Assembly: GCA_965222725.1 (NCBI GenBank)
Contig: OZ244969.1
Span: 930,001 to 994,000, forward strand
Length of the DNA stretch: 64,000 nucleotides
Origin: GCA-2748575 sp965222725
Lineage (GTDB): Bacteria; Pseudomonadota; Gammaproteobacteria; Pseudomonadales; Ketobacteraceae
Direction: 5' to 3'
Position numbers and translations under genes: made by a program. The notes under the pieces are model-generated. The model had not been told where the DNA came from, ran no database searches, and worked only from the letters and a program-made list of their open reading frames with translations. The stretch's first letter is position 1, and each line of letters opens with the position of its first letter. Below are positions 51,267 through 60,027 of this stretch, in pieces.

Positions 51267-51724
51267 CCCTGTTTCAACAATGGAACATCGAAGAGCTGGT
51301 ACCCCACAGCGGCCCCATGGTGCTGATTGACGCCGTAACAGAATACGCCGACACGCGTATCTGCGCTGAAAAGAGAATTAAGCGCGATGAGATGTTCCTT
51401 GAGGGCGACCAGGTACCCGCCTGGGTGGCCATTGAATACATGGCACAGGCTATCGGTGCCTATGCCGGTATCCAGGCCAAACTGGCGGGCGAGCCCGTCA
51501 AAGTGGGATTGCTGCTGGGTACCCGCCGCCTGGAATCGGATGTCACCGGTTTCAAGGTGGGCGAAAAGATCACCATCAATGCAGAGGAAATCCACCGGGA
51601 AGATAACGGCCTGTGTGTATTTGCCTGCACCATAGATTCACCCCGGGGAAGGATTACCGCCAATCTGAACGTATTTGTTCCCGAAAATTTTGAAGCGTAT
51701 CTGTCGGGAGATTCCAATGAGTAG
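51263..51724 (+). CDS. 3-hydroxyacyl-ACP dehydratase 2 (ApeP-like hotdog)
   Basis: This 153-residue hotdog protein has ELVPHSGPMVLIDAVTEY near residue 10 with the site His and VPAWVAIEYMAQAIGAYAG near 50 with the acidic Glu of the FabA-type site. Together with the protein at 41074 it would form the polyene dehydratase. It overlaps both neighbours by 4-8 bp. Confidence 0.88.
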   Translation: MTLFQQWNIEELVPHSGPMVLIDAVTEYADTRICAEKRIKRDEMFLEGDQVPAWVAIEYMAQAIGAYAGIQAKLAGEPVKVGLLLGTRRLESDVTGFKVGEKITINAEEIHREDNGLCVFACTIDSPRGRITANLNVFVPENFEAYLSGDSNE

Positions 51725-52442
51725 AAACATTCTGGTAACCGGTTCCAGCCGCGGCATTGGCAAGGCCATTGCCCTGCAACTGGCCAGTGACGGTTTTGAT
51801 ATCGTGCTCCATTGCCGCAGCGGCATGGAAGCAGCCAAGGCCGTTCAGGAAGAAATTCAGTCCCTGGGTCGTCAGGCAAGAATTCTGCAGTTTGATGTGG
51901 CCGACCGAAACCTGGCCAAAGAAGTGCTGGAAGCCGACCTGGACACCCATGGCGCCTATTACGGTGTGGTCTGCAACGCCGGCATTACCCGGGACAACGC
52001 CTTTCCCATGCTCACTGAAGACGACTGGGATTCGGTGATTCATACCAATCTGGACGGTTTCTACAATGTGCTGCACCCGGTAACCATGCCCATGGTGCGA
52101 GCCAAACAGGGCGGTCGCATTGTTACCATTGCGTCGGTATCCGGGTTAATGGGCAACCGCGGCCAGGTGAATTACAGCGCCGCCAAGGCCGGCATTATCG
52201 GCGCCACCAAGGCACTGGCCATTGAACTGGCCAAGCGCAAGATTACCGTAAACTGCGTTGCCCCCGGCCTGGTGGAAACCGACATGGTCGAGGAAGTGGC
52301 CCTGGATATAGCCCTGAAAATGATTCCGGCCCGGCGTATGGGTAAACCGGAGGAAGTGGCCGGCCTGGTCAGTTATTTGTGTTCCGATATCGCTGCCTAT
52401 GTCACACGGCAGGTAATTTCAGTTAATGGTGGTATGTTCTGA
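51717..52442 (+). CDS. 3-oxoacyl-ACP reductase (FabG/ApeQ-like)
   Basis: This 241-residue SDR enzyme has the NADP-binding TGSSRGIGKAIA near residue 8, CNAGIT near 84, the catalytic Ser in IASVSGLMG near 137 and YSAAK near 150. It reduces the 3-keto group after each extension. The ATG at 51717 (GGGAG upstream) overlaps the dehydratase stop and its stop shares a base with the next ATG. Confidence 0.92.
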   Translation: MSRNILVTGSSRGIGKAIALQLASDGFDIVLHCRSGMEAAKAVQEEIQSLGRQARILQFDVADRNLAKEVLEADLDTHGAYYGVVCNAGITRDNAFPMLTEDDWDSVIHTNLDGFYNVLHPVTMPMVRAKQGGRIVTIASVSGLMGNRGQVNYSAAKAGIIGATKALAIELAKRKITVNCVAPGLVETDMVEEVALDIALKMIPARRMGKPEEVAGLVSYLCSDIAAYVTRQVISVNGGMF

Positions 52443-53668
52443 TGCGTCGAGTCGTTGTAACAGGTATGTCCTGTATTACTGCACTGGGTAATGACTGGCA
52501 GACTTTTGAAAGCAATCTGCGCCAGAAGCAGAATGGCATTCGTTATATCGAAGACTGGGATCAGTACGACGATCTGGTCACCCGTCTGGGGGGCCCGGTG
52601 CTGGATTTCGAAAAGCCCGCTCACTACCCCCGGAAAAAAGTCCGCAGCATGGGGCGCGTTGCCCTCATGTCCACCGTCGCCACGGAACGGGCCCTGGAAG
52701 ATGCCGGCCTGCTCAACGATCCCCTGGTTACCAGCGGCAATATGGGTGTGGCTTACGGTTCATCTTCCGGCTCCACCACCGCCTTTAAAGAATTCGGCCA
52801 GATGCTGATCAACAAACGGGCCGACGGACTCAACGCCACCAGCTATATCAAAATGATGGCTCACACAGCCCCCGTGAATATCGGCGTGTTTTTCGGCATG
52901 CAGGGAAGGCTCTATACCACCTCCAGCGCCTGCACCTCCGGCAGCCAGGGTATCGGCTGCGCCTACGAAGCCATTAAATACGGCCACCAGACCGCCATGG
53001 TGGCCGGCGGTGCCGAAGCCCTGTGCGCAACCCAGGCAGCGGTGTTCGATACCCTGTACGCCACCAGCACCCGTAACGACGACCCGGCCCACAACCCGCG
53101 GCCCTACGATAAAGACCGCGATGGCCTGGTGATCGGCGAAGGTGCCGGTACTTTGATTCTGGAAGAGCTGGAACATGCCAAAGCCCGCGGCGCCAAAATA
53201 TACGCCGAACTGATCGGTTACGGCACCAATACTGACGGACTTCATGTCACTTCACCTGCGGCACCCACCATGAAACGCGCCATGGAGCTATCTTTGGAAT
53301 GTGCCGACTTGCCGCCTTCCGCCATCGGCTATGTGAATGGCCATGGTACCGCCACCGAGCAGGGGGATATTGCGGAAACCATCGCCACCTCTGAATTGTT
53401 CGGCCCGCAAATGTCCTTAAGCAGCCTGAAAAGCTATCTGGGCCACACCCTGGGCGCCTGCGGTGCGGTAGAAGCCTGGGCCTCAATCAATATGATGAAC
53501 AACAACTGGTACCACCCCAACCTGAACCTGGATGCGGTGGATGAACGTTGTGGTGAACTGAATTATGTGACCGGTGCTGGTGTTAACCTGGATAACGAGT
53601 TTGTGATGACCAATAACTTTGCCTTTGGCGGGATTAATACGTCGTTGATTTTTAAACGGTGGGCCTGA
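52442..53668 (+). CDS. Beta-ketoacyl-ACP synthase 2 of the cluster (ApeO-like)
   Basis: This 408-residue FabF-type ketosynthase has the active Cys in TSSACTSGSQGIG near 163, HGTATEQGDIAE near 300 and SYLGHTLGACGAVE near 335. It is the likely elongating enzyme acting with the chain-length factor. It is the last cluster gene; a GGGCCT/AGGCCC hairpin at 53661-53678 overlaps its stop codon but has no T-run. Confidence 0.91.
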   Translation: MRRVVVTGMSCITALGNDWQTFESNLRQKQNGIRYIEDWDQYDDLVTRLGGPVLDFEKPAHYPRKKVRSMGRVALMSTVATERALEDAGLLNDPLVTSGNMGVAYGSSSGSTTAFKEFGQMLINKRADGLNATSYIKMMAHTAPVNIGVFFGMQGRLYTTSSACTSGSQGIGCAYEAIKYGHQTAMVAGGAEALCATQAAVFDTLYATSTRNDDPAHNPRPYDKDRDGLVIGEGAGTLILEELEHAKARGAKIYAELIGYGTNTDGLHVTSPAAPTMKRAMELSLECADLPPSAIGYVNGHGTATEQGDIAETIATSELFGPQMSLSSLKSYLGHTLGACGAVEAWASINMMNNNWYHPNLNLDAVDERCGELNYVTGAGVNLDNEFVMTNNFAFGGINTSLIFKRWA

Positions 53669-53844
53669 ATGAAGGCCCGCCGGTAACCACCACCTTTAAG
53701 TAGTACCCCGCATCCACGGCGTCTGTCGCTGTGCTGTACACCCCAACCGCAATTTCGATCAAAAAAACCGTCTCCTGTTTTCTTATAGTGATTCTTGTCG
53801 GCAGGCATCACGAATGACTGCAAATTACACAAGAGGACAAGAGC

Positions 53845-54279
53845 ATGAAAAATCTGACCAGCTACTACCCCGTCATCAGCACCTTTGAGGGAGAGGCTCT
53901 GGTGGCTTTTTTCCAGAGCAACCTGGGATTCGATATCGTTTTTCAGTCAGACTGGTACTGGCACCTCTCCATGAAGGATCAACCCACTGTAAATATCGCC
54001 TTTGTACAGGCAGATCACGCCAGTGTACCCGAAGCCTATCGGCAATCCGTTCAGGGCCTGATACTGAATATTGAAATGAAAGATATTGATCACTACTACG
54101 AACAAAGCCAGAATCAGGACTGGCAGATTGTGTTGCCACTGAGAAGTGAGCCCTGGGGGCAAAGACACTTCATCGTGTCCACTCCGGTATCAGGCTTACT
54201 GGTAGATTTGATCGAAATGATTCCGCCATCTGCAGAATACAGCGAAAACTATCAACAGGATGCAGCCCCAGTTTCTTAA
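53845..54279 (+). CDS. VOC (glyoxalase-fold) family protein
   Basis: This 144-residue protein has two beta-alpha-beta-beta-beta halves; FFQSNLGFDIVFQSDWYWHLS in the first and RHFIVSTPVSGLLVDLIEM at the end are typical of VOC-fold proteins with resistance or dioxygenase relatives. GAGGACAAGAGC precedes the ATG. Its end overlaps the AraC gene by 20 bp, so the two are cotranscribed and the AraC protein may regulate the VOC gene. Substrate unknown. Confidence 0.8.
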   Translation: MKNLTSYYPVISTFEGEALVAFFQSNLGFDIVFQSDWYWHLSMKDQPTVNIAFVQADHASVPEAYRQSVQGLILNIEMKDIDHYYEQSQNQDWQIVLPLRSEPWGQRHFIVSTPVSGLLVDLIEMIPPSAEYSENYQQDAAPVS

Positions 54280-54835
54280 AGCACTGTTAAAACTACTGGC
54301 AGAATCCAATGAGGATCTTCTGGATCTTGATGTCCTGGCACAGAAAACCGGTTATTCAAAATACCATCTGTGCCGGGCGTTTCATGCCGCCACTAACGAA
54401 CCCCTGCAAACCTACATGCGACGCTTACGCCTGGCACGAAGTGCAGAGGCCTTGCGCAGGGGGGACAGAATACTGGATGTTGCCATTGCGTGTGGATATC
54501 AATCTCAGGAAGCCTTTCATCGCGCATTTACCAAGATGTTCAACATTACCCCCAAAGCATTGCAAAACGGCCAGCATCACCCCAGTCTGTTACTAAAACA
54601 ACCCTGGCTGGACGATTTAATGCCGCCACCAGTGCTGGATTGTCGGGATGAAACGCGGGATGCTTTTACACTGTATGGTATGGGTGGCGTTTTTAGTTAT
54701 GAAGAAATCCCGGACATCATTGCACTATGGCAAGATTTTCAGCAACGGTTTCCCGATTATAAACAAAGCTATGGGGTCACCCTTAACCACGAAGCAGATA
54801 GTACACGCTTTCGGTACTATGCTGCTTATCGTTAG
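54260..54835 (+). pseudogene. AraC-family regulator with truncated GyrI-like C-terminus
   Basis: The 191-residue frame begins with a complete AraC-type double helix-turn-helix: DLDVLAQKTGYSKYHLCRAFH, then RRGDRILDVAIACGYQSQEAFHRAFTKMFNITP. A linker and the first part of a GyrI-like ligand-binding domain follow (AFTLYGMGGVFSYEEIPDIIALWQDF). Such regulators are usually near 280-290 residues, so about 90 residues of the sensor domain are missing. The stop codon falls exactly where base composition turns AT-rich, so the gene was cut by a recombination event. The DNA-binding part could still be made. Confidence 0.78.
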
Positions 54836-55321
54836 TCTGTCTTTTATATAGCGATGGGATTCAGCAAACATTGTTTTCATCCCACCATTTGCGCGTATAA
54901 GCCCTTTACGGCTTCCATAACGAATTTCATAAAAGTCTGATATTCGTCTTTCTATTAAGGAAATTTGTTCTGGGCTTTTAGCAAGATTAAAATCTGTCCA
55001 TAGCGTAGCGCCAACGAATTCAACCCCTTTGATTAAAATATGACTGTTTTCAAGGAAATGAATTTGGTCATTATCACCAAAAGCATCGCGATTCAGTTTA
55101 ATTATATCCTCCACCTGTCCGCCATAATGTTCATGATTTCCAAGTATATAAAGGATTTGTGCATCAGGATTAGCATCGGCAACCTTGAGGTAGTACTCAG
55201 GTGCTTTTGAACCTATCGTCACATCGCCAGCAAATACGAGAACATCGGCCTCTGGTACCACAGGCACTATTTCTTCTGCTCGATATTCATTATGTAAATC
55301 AGAGTGTATGCTCATTTTCAT
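54725..55321 (-). pseudogene. Calcineurin-like phosphoesterase, truncated at its 3' end
   Basis: The frame begins MKMSIHSDLHNEY with the metal-site DLH, then VFAGDVTIG and ILGNHEHYGG, all typical of the first half of a metallophosphoesterase. The second half, which should hold the HHAP and GHxH metal ligands, is missing. After KDRL near residue 163 the frame runs antisense through the AraC gene for 35 codons before a stop. Only the first about 490 bp (54836-55321) are native. Probably non-functional. Confidence 0.8.
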
Positions 55322-55703
55322 AAGGTCAGTATACTCCTCTACACGTTAATCAGCAGTAATTACCATAAACGCTCAGAACAAAGCTTTAGATACTAGGTCA
55401 TATTTGCGGACTCTATTGCCTTAGATATGCAGTTCTGTTTCGAAGACGTGTCGAAATGTTCTACTCGTATCCCTTCGTGAATAAAACCTCATTGTTAACG
55501 GGAGGTTACTCTTCCATTTACAAGTCGACTTATTTCGCCATCTTGCTCGCATAGCGAGATCTTCTGCTCCCACAGCAAAGCGGAAGTTAAGAGAAACTTT
55601 CAGCTTAGATAGTTCTGTTCTTATACCTTGATTTCTGATGATTAAATAGTAGAAAACTTATTGTTTATTTACCCTTAAATTTCAGAGGGCTGTGTTTCAA
55701 CGA
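55322..55703. other. Gene-free AT-rich stretch
   Basis: These 382 bp between two minus-strand genes hold no convincing frame. The only structure I see is a 6-bp inverted repeat AACCTC/GAGGTT near 55487-55508, without a T-run. Base composition is that of the AT-rich island. Confidence 0.6.
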
Positions 55704-56750
55704 CTAGGTATAGTTCTTTCGATACTCTATCGGAGATAAGCCAGTCCACTTCTTGAAGGCGCGAGCGAAATTGGATGAGTCGCTATAAGACAGTAGCTGA
55801 GCAATCTCTATAACAGATAGTTTTGAGTCGCGTAAGTATTCTTGGGCTTTCTCTCTTTTTACGAAGTCTATCAGGTCGCTATAGGTAGATCCCTCTTGTT
55901 TGAGTCTTCGATGCAGAGTTCTTGGTGTGGTATTGAGTCTTTGTGCTATTTGCTCAGTTGAAGGAAAAAAGCCGGGTGATGATTCTAACCAATCTTGCAA
56001 ATGTTCAACCAGTAAATTGGATTGCGACAGATGATGTCTGAGTTTTTTGAGCTGGTTCTCCATGCGGGACTTTACAGCTTCTAAAGCTTGAGAATCTGAT
56101 GATAGAAGTTTTTTCTTTAGAAAGTCAGCGGGAAAAGTGATTAAGTTTTGCCTCTGATTAAAACTAAAACTTACTTTACCGTTATAGAAATCAGTATATA
56201 GATGAGCGTGATCTGGCGGGTCAAGGGTAGTGTTAACCTCTGTTGCAGGTGATTGATTGGGGAACAAGTAATTCGACATAGAGCCAAAGCTATTAAAAAT
56301 AGCTTCTAGGGCAAAAAGCTCTATTCTAGGTGGTAAGCTTGCTTTTAAACATATCCCAATTATGGCTTTTTCTCGAGATTTGGAAAGCGATAACGCGAGT
56401 AAAGGCGAGCGGGTTTCGACAAAGTAAAACCCAATTTTTAAAGACATCTCTACCGTTGGGCTAACAAGCCCCGCGAACCCCAAAATACCATGGGCGTTCA
56501 AATTTAAATGTTGACCGTAGTGAACTCCAAGGGCTGGTTCGTTACTTAGCAAAAGTGCCGAGTCTACAAGTGCAATCGTGCTGTCTAAATCTAAAAATGA
56601 ATCAGGCTTATCTAGTGTTGAATCCCTTAATCCTGCGGCCTGTAGCCATTGCTGCGTGGTTATGCCTTGTTGGCTGAGAAGGTCACCTAATAGATTTAAA
56701 TAGGAGCAGGTAATGGCAGGTGCTGATCCTGAATTCCGTAGATTGGCCAT
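55704..56750 (-). CDS. AraC-family regulator with Arabinose_bd-type N-terminal domain
   Basis: This 348-residue protein has the N-terminal effector domain seen in OruR/ArgR-like regulators (LLGDLLSQQGITTQQWLQAAG; LGVHYGQHLNLNAHGILGFA) and a C-terminal double helix-turn-helix: TEQIAQRLNTTPRTLHRRLKQ, then SVIEIAQLLSYSDSSNFARAFKKWTG. It is divergent from the CMD gene at 56884 with 133 bp between, so it probably activates that operon. AT-rich codon use matches the island. Confidence 0.87.
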   Translation of the reverse strand: MANLRNSGSAPAITCSYLNLLGDLLSQQGITTQQWLQAAGLRDSTLDKPDSFLDLDSTIALVDSALLLSNEPALGVHYGQHLNLNAHGILGFAGLVSPTVEMSLKIGFYFVETRSPLLALSLSKSREKAIIGICLKASLPPRIELFALEAIFNSFGSMSNYLFPNQSPATEVNTTLDPPDHAHLYTDFYNGKVSFSFNQRQNLITFPADFLKKKLLSSDSQALEAVKSRMENQLKKLRHHLSQSNLLVEHLQDWLESSPGFFPSTEQIAQRLNTTPRTLHRRLKQEGSTYSDLIDFVKREKAQEYLRDSKLSVIEIAQLLSYSDSSNFARAFKKWTGLSPIEYRKNYT

Positions 56751-56883
56751 CGTTTAGTCCCCCTCCTATATTTTTCGGATAAATTGATTGTCCGAATATG
56801 ACCGATATTTGTCAAATGATGACCTGAGTTTGATCATGGGGCTTCGTATCCTGTAGTCATAGAAATAAGACTAGGAGGGAAAT

Positions 56884-57600
56884 ATGAGCGTTGATTTTAA
56901 CCATATTAATTTAGAGAAAGCGCCACGAATGGTGGGTTTCGTAAAGCGCAAATATACACTGGCATGGCTCATTAAGGATGCACTTAAAGTGTTTCCAAGG
57001 GTATTTGATATCTATGCTATTGCGGTCAAAAATCGGATGCCCGAAGCGTTTCGTGAAGAAATTATGGTCGTAGTTTCCAGAGCCAATGGCTGTTCTATTT
57101 GTAATTTTACTCACCACGATTTTGCCCAGGTTGCAGGCGTTGACCTGGAGCGATTGCAGCAACTTGAAAAAGCAGATTTTTCTGGTGTTGATGCCAGGCG
57201 AAAGTTGGCGTTTGATTTTGCCGTGGCTAAATCTTTAGTGAACTTTGGATCAATCGATCCCGGTTTGCAGATGGCTTTCGAAAAGGCTTATACGCCACAA
57301 GAACAAAAAGACATTGAGTTTGTATCCCGCTTTATCACCATTATGAATTTATGCTGCAACAAGTTGGAGGCGTTTAGTTTTCGCTTAGGCGGTGGTAAAC
57401 CCGATGACAGTTCAATATTTGATGAAGTGGTTATCTCTGGTATTGCCATGGCTATTATTCCAGTTATGTATGCGCTTGTGGCACTGGCTAGGGATGAATC
57501 ATATATAGCTGTATGGAAGGACTTCTTTGAATTCTTTCATCATTATGAAGCGGCCGTTGTGCCTATCCTGGATTCGACCGAATTAAAAGTAGGAGTGTAA
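56884..57600 (+). CDS. Carboxymuconolactone decarboxylase (CMD/AhpD)-like protein 1
   Basis: This 238-residue all-helical protein has the AhpD-type redox motif in SRANGCSICNFTHHDFAQ near residue 65: CxxC followed by the His used for proton relay. AhpD proteins reduce peroxidases; CMD enzymes without CxxC act on lactones, so a redox role is favoured. GGAGGG precedes the ATG. It starts a run of four genes (CMD, CMD, unknown family, CMD) and is divergent from the AraC regulator. Confidence 0.85.
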   Translation: MSVDFNHINLEKAPRMVGFVKRKYTLAWLIKDALKVFPRVFDIYAIAVKNRMPEAFREEIMVVVSRANGCSICNFTHHDFAQVAGVDLERLQQLEKADFSGVDARRKLAFDFAVAKSLVNFGSIDPGLQMAFEKAYTPQEQKDIEFVSRFITIMNLCCNKLEAFSFRLGGGKPDDSSIFDEVVISGIAMAIIPVMYALVALARDESYIAVWKDFFEFFHHYEAAVVPILDSTELKVGV

Positions 57601-57603
57601 ACA

Positions 57604-58284
57604 ATGGTTTTTTCTAAAAAGAAAGATCAAAAAAATAGTGTGTTTGGATTTAAGCAAAAAACAGCGACGTTAAATCAGCTGCTAGGCCACGGAGGCCATT
57701 TGTTGATGGCGCCGGGTAGTTTGTATGGAATGTTGATTAGCAAACGTATTGATCCAGCATTTCGAGAAGAAATTATGGTGGCTGTTGCAACGCTGAATGC
57801 TTGTAAATATTGTAATTTTGCTCATCATGATTTTGCGCTGCAAGCTGGTGTTTCGAAAGAAGATTTAGCTCAGCTAGAAGGCATTGATATTGCTGAATAT
57901 GATGAGCGTAAGTTTTTAGCTATTACTTATGCTCGAGAATTGGCCAATAAAAACTTTGGTGAAATTAATAAGGATTTAGAGGTAACTTTTAAATCAGAGT
58001 ACGATATCACTGAGCGGAGCGATATACACACGACAGCAAGAATGATTATGTTGTTTAGTTTGCTTTGCAATACTGCAGATTCCTTTATAGAACGGGTGCA
58101 AGGAGAGCCAGTCCCTGATAGTAAATGGTTGGATGAGGCGATTGTGGCGGGATCTTTCTTCGGGGTGATCTTACCGGTAGTAGGTTTATACTTGGCAATT
58201 CTGCGAAGGGAATCCCCGTTTAATACCATGAAAGACTTTATGAATTTTGCTAGTAATTATCAGAAAAAAGGAGCCGCAGTATGA
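57604..58284 (+). CDS. CMD/AhpD-like protein 2
   Basis: This 226-residue protein keeps AVATLNACKYCNFAHHDFALQAG near residue 57, the same CxxC-N-x-x-HH site as the gene before, from which it is 3 bp away. It is about as long and helical. The two are paralogues but have diverged, so they may form a hetero-oligomer. The next gene starts 4 bp before its stop codon. Confidence 0.85.
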   Translation: MVFSKKKDQKNSVFGFKQKTATLNQLLGHGGHLLMAPGSLYGMLISKRIDPAFREEIMVAVATLNACKYCNFAHHDFALQAGVSKEDLAQLEGIDIAEYDERKFLAITYARELANKNFGEINKDLEVTFKSEYDITERSDIHTTARMIMLFSLLCNTADSFIERVQGEPVPDSKWLDEAIVAGSFFGVILPVVGLYLAILRRESPFNTMKDFMNFASNYQKKGAAV

Positions 58285-58790
58285 CTACTTCAATGAGTAA
58301 TAGTCAGCAGAATAAAGTAGTGGCAAGTAAGTCGTTAATAGCAATGAAGTTGGAGGAGTTGGATAGATATTTTTCGCAGTTGGATGCGCCTGATCTTTCA
58401 GAATTAAAGGGAAAAATGAAAGGAAAGCTTTATAGTATTGAAGGTTTGCGCCGTTTGCCTTTTGTGATCAGAGTTCCTTTGCACGGCTTAATGCAAACCG
58501 CAATTATGCCTTGGAAAGGTAAAGCTTTACGCGATGGAAAAGGTGCTAACTTAGCACTAAGTGTGACCGACGGATTGGAAATAGGGTTTTATAATATAGA
58601 TGCAGGTGAGGCGTATAATGATCATTGCCCAGCGGTCGTGTTGGATTATGATGTGCCAGAAAATCCAGTGCTCATGTGGGGTATCCGTGGAGAATTAAGA
58701 GAGATATCTCCTGGCTACTATTTGGCTCGTATGCTGTATAGAGTTGGCAGCCGGTTTTTTACGGTACTTTACTTTACCTTGGAGAGTTAA
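58281..58790 (+). CDS. Unrecognised family, copy 1 (PGYYLARM protein)
   Basis: This 169-residue protein has no signal peptide or membrane helix. The C-terminal half looks beta-rich: LEIGFYNIDAGEAY, VVLDYDVPENPVLMWGIRGELREI, PGYYLARMLYR. These elements recur in the C-terminal part of the frame ending at 63454 and in the gene at 63546, so it is one of three paralogues in this island. The N-terminal half shows FSQLDAPDLSELKGKMKGKLY and RLPFVIRVPLHGLMQTAIMPWKGK. I do not know the family; the pattern suggests a beta-barrel lipid- or ligand-binding protein. It is cotranscribed with the CMD genes. Confidence 0.75.
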   Translation: MTTSMSNSQQNKVVASKSLIAMKLEELDRYFSQLDAPDLSELKGKMKGKLYSIEGLRRLPFVIRVPLHGLMQTAIMPWKGKALRDGKGANLALSVTDGLEIGFYNIDAGEAYNDHCPAVVLDYDVPENPVLMWGIRGELREISPGYYLARMLYRVGSRFFTVLYFTLES

Positions 58791-58843
58791 CAATGAGTTA
58801 TTCTAAGGTTACTTGATCTTCCCCAGAAAAAGTAGACACAGTT

Positions 58844-59716
58844 TTAAGCGCACATACGCTCATATTCCTGCTCAAATACATTCGGGCTTTTATAACCCAG
58901 ATAACTATGCCGACGCTGGCTGTTGTAAAACATTTCAATATACTCAAACACACAAGCATAAGCTTCCTGCTTGGTGGTGACATCCTCTGGGTAGAGTGCT
59001 TCTACTTTGAAGCGCGCAAAGAAGGATTCCATCGCCGCATTGTCCCAGCAATTGCCTTTTCTGCTCATGCTGGGCTGTACCCCCTCGTCATACAACAGCG
59101 CCTGGTATTCGCCTGATCGATACTGCACACCACGATCGGAATGCAGTATTAACCCCGGTTCAACATTGCGTGCCGCCACAGCCATTTCAAATGCATCTAT
59201 GATCAATTGATTGGTCATGGTGGTATCCAGTGACCAACCGATTATCTTGCGAGAGAACAAATCCATCACCACAGCCAGATACACAAAGGCCTTCTCTATC
59301 TTGATGTAAGTGATATCTGAGACCCACTTTTCATCTGGTCGGCTCGCTGTAAAATCTCGCCTCAACAGATTATCACTGACATGATTATGTGCCAACACGT
59401 CTGGAAAATAGTTGTAGCCTTTCCCATTTCGAGCCATAAGCCCTTGTTCTGACATGATTTTGGCCACAGTATTCTCGCTTATGGCAAACCCTGACTCATT
59501 AAGCTCCAGCGTCATTCGAGGTGAACCATAACGAGATTTAAGCTCATGAAAGCGCTTCACCAACAGTCGCTCAGCTTCTAGCTTTCTCAAATCCCGAGCA
59601 CTGGGCTTTCGATTCCGCCATTTATAGTACCCCGAACGACTGACCTTCGCCCATTTACACATCTTGGCCACAGCATACTGGCCGCGCAATGAATCAATGA
59701 AAGCGTACTTCACCAC
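58844..59716 (-). CDS. IS3-family transposase OrfB (DDE integrase)
   Basis: This 290-residue product has an HTH_21-type segment near 30-90 and an rve integrase core with the DDE triad: Asp in KWVSDITYIKI near 130, Asp in LILHSDRGVQYRS near 190 and Glu in NAAMESFFARFK near 228. The motif SRKGNCWDNA before the Glu is typical. The frame begins with GTG at 59716 overlapping the OrfA stop, but the working transposase is normally the OrfAB fusion made by -1 frameshifting. Confidence 0.94.
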   Translation of the reverse strand: MVKYAFIDSLRGQYAVAKMCKWAKVSRSGYYKWRNRKPSARDLRKLEAERLLVKRFHELKSRYGSPRMTLELNESGFAISENTVAKIMSEQGLMARNGKGYNYFPDVLAHNHVSDNLLRRDFTASRPDEKWVSDITYIKIEKAFVYLAVVMDLFSRKIIGWSLDTTMTNQLIIDAFEMAVAARNVEPGLILHSDRGVQYRSGEYQALLYDEGVQPSMSRKGNCWDNAAMESFFARFKVEALYPEDVTTKQEAYACVFEYIEMFYNSQRRHSYLGYKSPNVFEQEYERMCA

Positions 59717-60027
59717 TTGTCTTTGCTGAAGTACGCCGTCGCCTTTTTTAGAAATTCGTTTTCCTCTTTGAGATCAGCAATCTCACGCTTGAGTTTACGA
59801 ACTTCCTCACTCTCTTGCTTGGAATAATCGACACCGTTCATACTGTTGAACTGCTTCTCCGACAATCGCTTATATTGACGACGCCAATTATAAATCTGTC
59901 CAGGGTGAATCCCTAACTCTTTTGCCACTTCAGCTGCGCTGGTGTTGGGATCTTCAGAACGGCGAACAGCCTCTCTTCGAAAATCCTCGGTATAGTGGTT
60001 GTATTTGTTTTTACGCTTTTTAGGCAT
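59710..60027 (-). CDS. IS3-family transposase OrfA
   Basis: This 105-residue product has a helix-turn-helix (AVRRSEDPNTSAAEVAKELG, then IHPGQIYNWRRQYKRL) that binds the IS ends and a leucine-zipper-like coil (VRKLKREIADLKEENEFLKK). Just after the coil the codons CTA AAA AAG GCG contain an AAAAAAG slip site (59743-59749). A -1 shift there opens a frame that continues without a stop into OrfB. Confidence 0.94.
   Translation of the reverse strand: MPKKRKNKYNHYTEDFRREAVRRSEDPNTSAAEVAKELGIHPGQIYNWRRQYKRLSEKQFNSMNGVDYSKQESEEVRKLKREIADLKEENEFLKKATAYFSKDKW

Larger units (their letters stand above)
36967..53668 (+). other. Aryl-polyene type biosynthetic gene cluster
   Basis: Eighteen genes lie on one strand, most overlapping or a few bases apart. 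They include chain-length factor, two acyl carriers, AMP ligase, two hotdog dehydratases, ketoreductase, two ketosynthases, aromatic amino acid ammonia-lyase, thioesterase, two acyltransferases, a glycosyltransferase, LolA-like and MMPL export proteins, a DUF3261 lipoprotein and an FAD oxidoreductase. This set and order are those of aryl-polyene clusters, which make membrane-anchored yellow antioxidants. A cinnamate-type starter is extended by repeated malonyl additions, ketoreduction and dehydration. Confidence 0.92.

Noticed and set aside
53661..53678. Hairpin at the end of the polyene cluster as a Rho-independent terminator
   Set aside because: The stem is good but no T-run follows on either side, so I did not list it as a terminator.
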